Below are positions 1-9,158 of a stretch of DNA of 64,000 bases, one piece after another. Made by a program: the position numbers and the translations under genes. The notes under the pieces are model-generated. The model had not been told where the DNA came from. It did no database searches and worked only from the letters and a program-made list of their open reading frames with translations. Each line of letters opens with the position of its first letter. Position 1 is the first letter of the stretch. Origin of the DNA: Centroberyx gerrardi (taxonomy: Eukaryota > Chordata > Actinopteri > Beryciformes > Berycidae); assembly GCF_048128805.1 (NCBI RefSeq), contig NC_136001.1, forward strand, positions 7,426,501-7,490,500. The letters are read 5' to 3'.

Positions 1-441
1 TGTCAAGCTATTGTGATGTTTTTCAAATGGTGGAGATCTCAGTTTCAGAATGCTGTGCTGGGAGTGTGGATGAGGGAAGTGCCTCAGGACTGATAATAAC
101 ATGGATTTCAAAATACAAATTATCCTGCAACAGGAGAAAAGACAAATCTCAGAAAAAAAAAAAAAACACACTAGAGTAAGATAGGATCATGTAGCCATAA
201 CCAGCATGTTTGCTGCCACACATGGACAATGCACACCTCAGGTAAAGACCAACCTGGTGATATACATCATCAGTCAAGTCAGAATATACATTATCGGTCA
301 AGTCAGAATATGATAAGGAAATATGAATGAGTTGATGAAAATGTATTTCACTATCATAGCATTGCAGCACTTCATTCAACTCTATTGTGACATTCCTCTG
401 TGGCTATATGACTGTAGTGAAAGTTCACAGGTGGTACTTAC

Positions 442-521
442 CTTAGTTAATGCAGTCAGACCAGGATGCCAACGTGACATAACAGAGAGTGGCTCCAGAA
501 AATCTATCAGATACTTTTATA
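442..521 (-). promoter_or_regulatory. TATA promoter and noncoding first exon of an off-window receptor gene
   Basis: On the minus strand TATAAAAG (514-521) is followed after about 25-30 bp by a short leader ending in a consensus donor, AAG|GTAAGTACC (last exon base 442). The block recurs unchanged in all eight units, always at the same place upstream of a receptor gene. Transcription runs leftward, so this copy serves a gene beyond position 1. The start site (about 489) is inferred from TATA spacing only. Confidence 0.65.
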
Positions 522-609
522 TGTGCTGGGGTTGGCAAACATCTAAGGATACAGGGGTGTGTGTATACATGTGTAGGTGTAGGTGTGAATGCATACAGGT
601 GGGTAGTAG

Positions 610-610
<1 letters not shown>

Positions 611-642
<32 letters not shown>
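611..642. repeat. (TG)16 microsatellite
   Basis: Pure TG run beside the hAT-like element. Both strands give long but meaningless Cys-Val or His-Thr readings here. Confidence 0.95.
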
Positions 643-646
<4 letters not shown>

Positions 647-675
647 CGTGCATGGATGTATGGTTGTGTACACAT

Positions 676-1451
676 TAGGGCTGTCAAAATTGGCCAAAAA
701 TGACGTTCCATTATTCCTTCTAAAAAAACACATAGGTTCGAACCATTCGAATATCTATTTTGGCGCATTATGTCCATAAGAGGGCAAACCAATACAACGA
801 GAGACATAACTACTTGTATAGGTATATTTATTTCAACATAAACATGTCTTTTAAAAGATCTACATACCTACACATTACAAAATAAACAAATAAAATAATG
901 TCCTATACCGTAAAACTTCATTTAAAGACCTCTCTCTCTCTCACTGAGGACGCGCTGTCTCTCGGAGCAAGATCAAATGAATGATTCGTAATTGATATGT
1001 TATTCGATAGCCTAATTTTTATACAGGTTAGGTAATATTCATACTGGTTTAAATAAACAATTTGATACAACTTTATCTCGAGGTTACACAATTTTGCCGT
1101 CTGACCAAAATCCGAAGTATTTCCAAACAGGGCTTTTTAGATTGCTCGGAGGGGGTTGTGAACTCTCTGCCATCATTACCACACGGTTGTTGTTGAATTA
1201 TTCGCTCGTTTCAGCTTGACCTATATTTCATTTTCAATCAATGAAAGTGACGTTGTGTGACTTCTGTCCATCATGCAGTGCATTCAGTGCAGCGGCCCAG
1301 GCCCACGCGAGAACTCGCGAGGCGGACAGCCGCGGTAGTGCTGCTTTTTTTTTTTTTTTCACAATCGAATATTAATTTTCATAATCGAATGTCTGTTTTT
1401 TTTTACAATTCGATTATATAATCGAATTTAGAATATTCGTTGACAGCCCTA
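676..1451. mobile_element. hAT-like MITE, 776-bp form
   Basis: Starts TAGGGCTGTCAA and ends TTGACAGCCCTA, a perfect 12-bp terminal inverted repeat. It is flanked by gtacacat (668-675) and gtacgcat (1452-1459), an 8-bp target duplication with one mismatch. An 8-bp duplication with TAGGG-type ends is characteristic of the hAT superfamily. No transposase frame is present, so it is non-autonomous. The interior is AT-rich with repeated ATTCGAAT/ATCGAAT motifs near both ends, a (CT)n tract near 930 and poly(T) runs near 1345 and 1396. Confidence 0.85.
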
Positions 1452-2115
1452 GTACGCATGCACATGGGTCCGTGTGTGTGTGCTCACACTATCTGCCTTA
1501 TTGACTCTGACTCTCCAGCCATAGCATAGAGCTGTAGTTTGAGTTGAAAATGATATTTAACTTTGATACGATGTTCATATCTTTCATCACACTTACATAT
1601 GTGGACATGAACAACCATGGAAATCACAGGAGGTAGATGATATAGTCATTTTCTGTCTATTGTTTCCAATAATTGCAACCAGGCAAAATTATACAATTTC
1701 TCACTGAGAACATAAACACAAACTTCATTTGTATTTGTATAACCACGGCAGACAGCAGTATTTACAGCTGCAGCTGGAGATTCAAGGCCAGAGCGCAGCA
1801 ACTACTCCTACTGCATTCTGCCTTGGATTTAGCTGGTTTTTTTGTTACTGCAAATTTGACATGCAGTTTTGTCTCAAACTAAACATAAATGAGCCAAAAC
1901 AGTTTGTTACAAGATAAAACAGAGGCTGGTGAACAAAGTCGGTTTCCAGTCTTAATTCAATTTTGACCAAACTTGTAGTTTCTACATTTTGCCTTTGCAC
2001 GTCAGTATTGCGTAAACATTTAATGAAACCTGATGCAAAGATTTCATCAGTATTCATGTATGTGACATGTAGCTGCTATGAAGCTCTTATTTACTCCATA
2101 TGATTGTGTTACACG

Positions 2116-2174
2116 TTTACATTTTAGACATTTAGCTGACACTAATCCAGAGCACCTTACAATGAGTGCAGCAG
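2116..2174. repeat. SINE-like teleost interspersed fragment
   Basis: Contains 'acatttagctgacactaatc' followed by 'cagagcaccttacaa', a form of a short conserved segment spread through many teleost genomes. The family name is not assigned. It lies in the predicted 3' UTR of gene 1. A minus-strand AATAAA (2185-2190) lies next to it and is the best poly(A) signal for the gene. Confidence 0.55.
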
Positions 2175-2529
2175 TAGAATGAGCTTTATTTATAGTTGAA
2201 AGCAAAGAATAACTCTATTTATAGAACCAAAGTCCTGACTGGAGTGCTTAGATCATAGCACCACTGGGGAGCCAAGAGGGATAACAATCATCGGCCCGGA
2301 CTATGGCCTGGAGGCATGGCGATGTAGCTCCCTTAGCAGCCTTGGGTTGTCAATGACATGAGCAGCAGAGCGAGTGGAGAGAGTGCTGGAGAAGGGCGAC
2401 ATGGGCTAATTTGGGGAAAGTGAATGCAAGGTGGGCTTAGGATGCTCAGGAAAGCCTTCCAGAGTTCATGAAGTGTCACCTTTTTCTTTTTAAATAAAGA
2501 CCTCCTAATTACAGTCTGTGGATGGGTGA

Positions 2530-5500
2530 TTACTGTATGCTCACTTTACACAACAGATACCTTTTCAGGTACCTCCTGAAAGTCTTGTCCCGTAGGCCAT
2601 AGATGATTGGACTAATGGATCGTGGCAGGATGTGTATAATAATATAGCAAGCAAAGAGGGAGTCCGCATAATGTTCAGGGAACCAGTACAGCAGAGCTTT
2701 TTTTAACAGGGGGCCTGCATAGGTAGCCATACACAACAGCAGCTGAAATCCATGGAGGAGGATAGTTTTCTGGGCCTTCTTAGCATCGGTGCTTGCCTCC
2801 TTGGCAGTGAACAGGATCCTGAAGTAAGTGTAGAAGATAATGAGCCAAACTATGACTAGGAACACTATATAGGTGATATCCCTCTTCTTGATAATGGTGG
2901 GATTCCTGAAGACGGTTTCCCTGAGACAGAAGACTCGGGTATGAAAAAACTCCAGGGGTTCTGTGGCCAGGGCGATGAAGAGGTCGGGGAGGACAGACAA
3001 CATGCTCGTCGCCCAGATCAGACCAATCAGCATGTGTGTTCTTTTGACTGTACAGATCTGCGCATGGCGGAGGGGGACGCAGATGGCAATGTAGCACTCT
3101 ACCGCCATGCAGGCCAGGTTCAGAGGGGTGTTTTCGGTGGTGAAAAGAGCAAGCAGGATGGCACAGCAGCAGAGGGAGACATTTATTGTGTAGAGGGTGT
3201 AGCTGAGGAGGAATAGCATGATAGTGAGCATCAGCTGGATCATATCGTTGACCACCAGGTGAATGAAAAGGATGTAGCGAGGATTCATGTAGAAGATCTG
3301 GTTGGCGGGAATGAAGAGGAGAGGGGTATGGGGAGATGGAAGGAGAGGAGGATGGAGGGGAAAATTGAGAGAGGAGAGTGGGGAGGAAAGAAAATAGTTG
3401 AGTGGAGCAGAGTTCAGTAGAAGAGGGGCAAGGGCAAGACTAGAGAAAACAGCACATGGGAAGTGGGGAAAGGTGTAGAGAAAAGGGGAGTTTCTCCAAA
3501 GAATCATCATTACAGAACATTGATGCTTTTTTTGGAAACCAAAATCTCTATGTTTTTGTACTGGATTTACATATTTCTAAGAGCACACATTGTAGTATCG
3601 TAATTAAGTTTTCTCATTCTGACATAAATGGCAATTACTTGAGTCATTGCTGCAGTGTTTACAATGAACACATTAGCAAACATTGTACAGATTCAAAATA
3701 TAGTGCATTTAATATTGACTTGACTAGTGCAGTGCCCGTTCAAAACGTGCCTGTCCGGAACGGGCCGATTGCTGCTTGCTGCTTTCTCGAGAACTGCTCG
3801 TGCCCGTAGTGCTGCTTTCTCGAGAATCGCGTGTGCCCGTACCGCTTGAGCCCCGCTGCCGCACAGAGCGCTGTCCGCTTGTTTATTCAAAGTTTAGTAA
3901 TATTGAACGTGTCGCGTGTCCAAATTGCACCAAATCCGACACTGCACGTCCTTGGGTCCCCAGTCCCCAGACTTCACCAGTGAGACTAAACTGCGCTTGA
4001 ACCGTAGAAGCAGTTTACGGCCTTCCATTGGTTGATTCTGCTGCCAATCAAACGTGTCTGCGCTCCTATTGGCTAGTTTTACTGCCTCCGCCTCTGTTAT
4101 TTTCTCCTGTGTGTGCTCGTTCTTCTCTCTCGGGCATGAGCGGGGCGCGTGCCTTTGTCCCGCTCAGCCAGTCAGAGCCCTGAAGCCCCCCCCCCGCTGC
4201 ACTCAGACACAGAGCTGAGAGGCTCGCTGTTCGCTTGTTTAGTCGGTTTATTAATATTGAACGTGTCACGTGTCCAAATTGCACCAAATCCGACACTGCA
4301 CGTCCTTGGGTCCCCAGCAATACACTCGCCAAGTGTGAAGTTGATCGGACGAACGGTTCTCGAGATATGCGAAGGACACACACACACTCACTCACAGACA
4401 GAGATTCCTCGAATTAGTAGATAGATGTTTACAATAACTTTATCCTTGTGCCGCTCCTTTATCAAGAGCTGACAATCACCCGCAGAAGCATTTATAGATG
4501 GACAATGCTTTTTCCACCACTAGACCTAGGATTGGACTTGTAATACCTGAAAGGTGTGCTGCTAATTCTGGTGAATCAAACATTAGCTAGACACAGCACT
4601 CTTCTTCTTTCTGCCTGTAGTTTTACAGTGACTGTCCACTGACAACACCCACACTCCTTGCCAACGCTGTGCTCGTAAATTTTGGACGCTTCATGGGTGT
4701 GGAAATCGATGTAGGCAAATTTGATGGTATAGGACTTATCCTAGATAAATGCTCAACTGAACACAAACACTATTTTTTTTTCAGATTTTTTTTTTTTGTA
4801 TTATTATTTATTTCTAATTCCTAAATTATTTTTTTTCAAAAAAGTTAATATGGGTCATGGATGTTATTGTAGGCCTAACTCCTTGTTTTTCTATGTTGAG
4901 AATTGTCAGGTAATGATCATTTACATCCTGGTCCTCCTGCTAATAAATAAAATAAAGTGAATTTTAATTTGTGAAAAGATGCATCATACAAAATTGGATG
5001 TGTAGGAACAGTAATAATTATTTTTCCGCCATGCTCTGTCTGGTGGGACAGGTGGAACATCAAGGAGGATACTTCATGAACAGACATGAATCAAACTGAC
5101 ACCTGCTGTTCTACTTATTAATGCTTGCTTCAGACGTGTAAAATTTGCATGAAATAGACTTTAGTTCATCTTTTGGCACCGCCCTGTCAATGTTGAGCTT
5201 GGAATTTTTTGACGCTCACCTTCCCACAATTTTCCACATAATCTCTACGCCTGCAAATTTGGCCGTTCAGTGGACACTCACTGTTAATCCAGCAGCAGAG
5301 GTGGTGGTGATATAAATATTAATTTCTGCCATATCTCCTCATTAAATTGATCATAAGTGGTTGGTTGACAGTGAAGGAATGTCAAACCTGATGTTTGCGG
5401 AAGGTGTGAATGAGACTGGCATTGATGTAGTTGATGGAGATGCCGAGAGCCACAACAACCACATTTTTGGTCACAGCTGTGGCGAAGGAGTCTCGATATT

Positions 5501-5537
5501 GTATAACCACTGTTACATTGGCAGATGACACGTTCAT
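2530..5537 (-). CDS. Odorant receptor 131-2-like, gene 1 (type alpha), two coding exons
   Basis: Seven-helix odorant receptor expected in the sensory-neuron membrane; the ligand is unknown. Coding exons are 5388-5537 (50 codons) and 2530-3297 (255 codons plus stop), giving 305 aa. The donor is CAG|GTTTGA. The acceptor ends CCAACCAG after a long pyrimidine tract, and the join KHQ-IFYMNPRYILF restores the family sequence. Exon 1 starts at MNVSSANVT, with two N-glycosylation sequons (N2, N7), then TM1 at about 25-46. Exon 2 has NPRYILFIHLVVNDM (TM2), Cys93, MAVECYIAIC at 114-123 (the DRY position reads ECY), Cys174, TM5 at about 191-213, LLHGFQLLLCM (TM6) and SPIIYGLRDKTFRRYL (TM7 and tail). A reading frame open upstream of exon 2, to 3510, is translated intron. 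Exon 1 continues to 5560 as 5' UTR, with acceptor TTTTGTTAG. Its promoter is at 6987-7066. Confidence 0.88.
3553..4770. repeat. Intron cassette A (copy 1), GC-rich composite repeat
   Basis: Sequence of units 1, 3, 4 and 5 that replaces cassette B between the same flanks ('aaatctctatg' on the left, 'tttttttcagatt' on the right). About 3722-4420 is a GC-rich interspersed repeat running from 'ctagtgcagtgcccg' to 'cctcgaattagtag'. It holds two direct copies of a module with 'ccaaattgcaccaaatccga' (near 3919 and 4273), about 354 bp apart, and a poly(C) run near 4187. I cannot classify it. The remainder is AT-rich without a recognisable gene. Confidence 0.75.
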
Positions 5538-6179
5538 CTCTTGGAAGCTGAAGTTGAAGTCTAACAAAAGAGAGACAACGTAATATTCATCAACTATCAT
5601 AAGAAACATTAACCCAAATATGCAACTTGTATGCAACATTATAGAGTTGCTATAAGTAATGTCATCATTTATTTACCATTGATCATATATTTATCATTGA
5701 CTGGTTGAATACCATATTATATAACAGTAGTTACAATAATTATACAACAAATGCAATAATTCTATACAATAATACACAACATAATCACACTTAGTAAACT
5801 GAGGAAGAACTCTTGGCTGGGTGGCATTGCACATTGTGGAAAAATCTCATGCGAATTTTAGATAACGTACAATAAACACTTTAGGAATAACTTCAGTTAC
5901 ATTATCAGGTTCATCATAGGCCTTTAGAGTGAGTCTTAGACATATACCATTAACAATTTGATCATGATAATTTCCACGCATGGTTATTTTTCAATAGTCT
6001 TTGCTATTTGCACCACAATCGTTGGCTTCATTACAGCTTTGTTGAAAGTTGCATTTTTAAAACTACTGGGCACTTTTCGACATTGTGGAACCGCTGGATG
6101 AATTCAATTTTGTTAGAGAGCCTTCCGTCCTCCTTACCAGGCCCACTCAATGATAAGAGCACAAGAAAGTAGTACTCAC

Positions 6180-6204
6180 CTCAGGCAGAAGATCAGGGCA
6201 TCAA
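6180..6204 (-). other. Candidate internal noncoding 5' UTR exon of gene 1
   Basis: On the minus strand a 25-bp segment lies between a T-rich acceptor (ATCTTTCAAG) and a strong donor (CTGAG|GTGAGTACT). It is conserved in all seven units at 14014-14038, 20552-20576, 27107-27131, 33645-33669, 41415-41439 and 49112-49136. It contains ATG followed one codon later by TGA, so it cannot extend the receptor. The donor is convincing. The acceptor is weaker, and splicing here is inference. Confidence 0.4.
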
Positions 6205-6986
6205 CTTGAAAGATAAAAATCAATATAATATTTTGAAAATACAATTAAAATAACCACAGTAGTGGAAAGAACAACATGAACGGCCCTTTTTTAATCATCA
6301 TTATTTTCAGTGTGGTTCCAATTTCCACTTCATTCAGTTCATTGTTTTGACACTTTGTCTTGAAACTGTGAAGGTGAGGCTGAGTAAGAATTCCAAAACG
6401 ATATCCATTTTGGGAAGGAAGTTCATCATTGATTATAGATGATCAGTCTGTAAAACTAGTATTATTTTCAACCAAGGACTTACAAGAAGTTACCTAAGAT
6501 CCTTTAAAAAGCATCATAATTATTTTCAACTTTTTGCTTTCAATTGTCAAGCTATTGTGATGTTTTTCAAATGGTGGAGATCTCAGTTTCAGAATGCTGT
6601 GCTGGGAGTGTGGATGAGGGAAGTGCCTCAGGACTGATAATAACATGGATTTCAAAATACAAATTATCCTGCAACAGGAGAAAAGACAAATCTCAGAAAA
6701 AAAAAAAAAAACACACTAGAGTAAGATAGGATCATGTAGCCATAACCAGCATGTTTGCTGCCACACATGGACAATGCACACCTCAGGTAAAGACCAACCT
6801 GGTGATATACATCATCAGTCAAGTCAGACTATACATTATCGGTCAAGTCAGAATATGATAAGGAAATATGAATGAGTTGATGAAAATGTATTTCACTATC
6901 ATAGCATTGCAGCACTTCATTCAACTCTATTGTGACATTCCTCTGTGGCTATATGACTGTAGTGAAAGTTCACAGGTGGTACTTAC

Positions 6987-7066
6987 CTTAGTTAATGCAG
7001 TCAGACCAGGATGCCAACGTGACATAACAGAGAGTGGCTCCAGAAAATCTATCAGATACTTTTATA
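6987..7066 (-). promoter_or_regulatory. TATA promoter and noncoding first exon of gene 1
   Basis: TATAAAAG is at 7059-7066 and the first-exon donor follows base 6987. It lies about 1.4 kb upstream of the coding start of gene 1, across the arbitrary unit border. Confidence 0.65.
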
Positions 7067-7154
7067 TGTGCTGGGGTTGGCAAACATCTAAGGATACAGG
7101 GGTGTGTGTATACATGTGTAGGTGTAGGTGTGAATGCATGCAGGTGGGTAGTAG

Positions 7155-7155
<1 letters not shown>

Positions 7156-7211
<56 letters not shown>
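7156..7211. repeat. (TG)28 microsatellite
   Basis: Uninterrupted TG run upstream of the promoter of gene 1. Confidence 0.95.
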
Positions 7212-7215
<4 letters not shown>

Positions 7216-7244
7216 CCTGCATGAATGTATGGTTGTGTACACAT

Positions 7245-8077
7245 TAGGGCTGTCAAAATTGGCCAAAAATGACGTTCCATTATTCCTTCTAAAAAAACAC
7301 ATAGGTTCGAACCATTCGAATATCTATTTTTGCGCATTATGTCCATAAGAGGGCAAACCAATACAATGAGAGACATAACTACTTGTATAGGTATATTTAT
7401 TTCAACATAAACATGTCTTTTAAAAGATCTACATACCTACACATTACAAAATAAACAAATAAAATAATGTCCTATACCGTAAAACTTCATTTAAAGACCG
7501 TAGACCTCTCTCTCTCTCTCTCTCTCTCTCGCTCTCTCTCTCCCTCTGCGCCGTGGTTGGTGCTAGAGTGAGAACTGAGAACGCGCTGTCTCTCGGAGCA
7601 AGATCAAATGAATGATTCGTAATTGATATGTTATTCGATAGCCTAATTTTTATACAGGTTAGGTAATATTCATACTGGTTTAAATAAACAATTTGATACA
7701 ACTTTATCTCAAGGTTCCACAATTTTGCCGTCTGAGCAAAATCCGAAGTATTTCCAAACAGGGCTTTTTAGATTGCTCGGAGGGGGTTGTGAACTCTCTG
7801 CCATCATTACCACACGGTTGTTGTTGAATTATTCGCTCGTTTCAGCTTGACCTATATTTCATTTTCAATCAATGAAAGTGACGTTGTGTGACTTCTGTCC
7901 ATCATGCAGTGCATTCAGTGCAGCGGCCCAGGCCCACGCGAGAACTCGCGAGGCGGACAGCCGCGGTAGTTCTGCTTTTTTTTTTTTTTCACAATCGAAT
8001 ATTAATTTTCATAATCGAATGTCTGGTTTTTTTTTACGATTATATAATCGCATTTAGAATATTCGTTGACAGCCCTA
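7245..8077. mobile_element. hAT-like MITE, 833-bp form
   Basis: Same 12-bp ends and gtacacat/gtacgcat duplication as in unit 1. This copy is longest because of an expanded (CT)n block (7505-7550) followed by 'gcgccgtggttggtgctaga', which the 776-bp form lacks. Confidence 0.85.
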
Positions 8078-8744
8078 GTACGCATGCACATGGGTCCGTG
8101 TGTGTGTGCTCACACTATCTGCCTTATTGACTCTGACTCTCCAGCCATAGCATAGAGCTGTAGTTTGAGTTGAAAATGATATTTAACTTTGATACGATGT
8201 TCATATCTTTCATCACACTTACATATGTGGACATGAACAACCATGGAAATCACAGGAGGTAGATGATCTATAGTCATTTTCTGTCTATCGTTTCCAATAA
8301 TTGCAACCAGGCAAAATTATACAATTTCTTACTGAGAACATAAACACAAACTTCATTTGTATTTGTATTACCACGGCAGACAGCAGTATTTACAACTGCA
8401 GCTGGAGATTCAAGGCCAGAGCGCAGCAACTACTCCTACTGCATTCTGCCTTGGATTTAGCTGGGTTTTTTTGTTACTGCAAATTTGACATGCAGTTTTG
8501 TCTCAAACTAAACATAAATGAGCCAAAACAGTTTGTTACAAGATAAAACAGAGGCTGGTGAACAAAGTCGGTTTCCAGTCTTAATTCAATTTTGACCAAA
8601 CTTATAGTTACTACATTTTGCCTTTGCACGTCAGTATTGCGTAAACATTTAATGAAACCTGATGCAAATATTTCATCAGTATTCATGTATGTGACATGTA
8701 GCTGCTATGAAGCTCTTATTTACTCCATATGATTGTGTTACACA

Positions 8745-8803
8745 TTTACATTTTAGACATTTAGCTGACACTAATCCAGAGCACCTTACAATGAGTGCAG
8801 CAG
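8745..8803. repeat. SINE-like teleost interspersed fragment
   Basis: Copy in the 3' UTR of gene 2, with 'acatttaca' in place of 'acgtttaca' at its left edge. Confidence 0.55.
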
Positions 8804-9158
8804 TAGAATGAGCTTTATTTATAGTTGAAAGCAAAGAATAACTCAATTTATAGAACCAAAGTCCTGACTGGAGTGCTTAGATCATAGCACCACTGGGGAG
8901 CCAAGAGGGATAACAATCATCGGCCCGGACTATGGCCTGGAGGCATGGCGATGTAGCTCCCTTAGCAGCCTTGGGTTGTCAATGACATGAGCAGCAGAGC
9001 GAGTGGAGAGAGTGCTGGAGAAGGGCGACATGGGCTAATTTGGGGAAAGTGAATGCAAGGTGGGCTTAGGATGCTCAGGAAAGCCTTCCAGAGTTCATGA
9101 AGTGTCACCTTTTTTAAAAAAAATAAAGACCTCCTAATTACAGTCTGTGGATGGGTGA

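Larger units (their letters stand above)
1..6544. repeat. Tandem unit 1 (type A, 6544 bp)
   Basis: First of the head-to-tail units. The phase is arbitrary and starts at the recurring 'tgtcaagctattg'. Order left to right: promoter of a receptor gene lying left of the window (442-521), (TG)n, hAT-like MITE, a stretch of about 660 bp with nothing recognisable (1452-2115), SINE-like fragment with poly(A) signal, receptor exon 2, intron with cassette A, receptor exon 1, 5' intron. It matches unit 4 almost base for base up to about 5840, where unit 4 has 11-12 extra bases (a local repeat of 'tgtgtggaaaaa'). Confidence 0.95.

Noticed and set aside
611-700. Long Cys-Val or His-Thr rich reading frames across the TG tracts in every unit
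   Set aside because: They are translations of (TG)n microsatellites; their length varies with repeat number and they lack exon signals.
1673-2057. Conserved 62-81 codon frames between the MITE and the SINE-like fragment
   Set aside because: Lengths and frames change between units through single-base indels in a T run, which does not suit a coding constraint.
2941-3216. Plus-strand frame MKKLQGFCGQGDEE... repeated in all units
   Set aside because: Antisense shadow of receptor exon 2; conserved only because the exon is.
3298-3510. Extra 71 to 99 N-terminal residues in front of IFYMNPRY in each receptor frame
   Set aside because: This is the intron polypyrimidine tract and sequence upstream of it. 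The real N-terminus is on the separate exon.
3456-3809. Plus-strand frame MGSGERCREKG... running into the cassettes
   Set aside because: It changes its C-terminal half with cassette A or B and has no family resemblance; antisense to intron.
4066-4424. Several 60-124 codon frames in the GC-rich part of cassette A
   Set aside because: GC-rich repeat DNA gives long chance frames on both strands; frames differ between copies.
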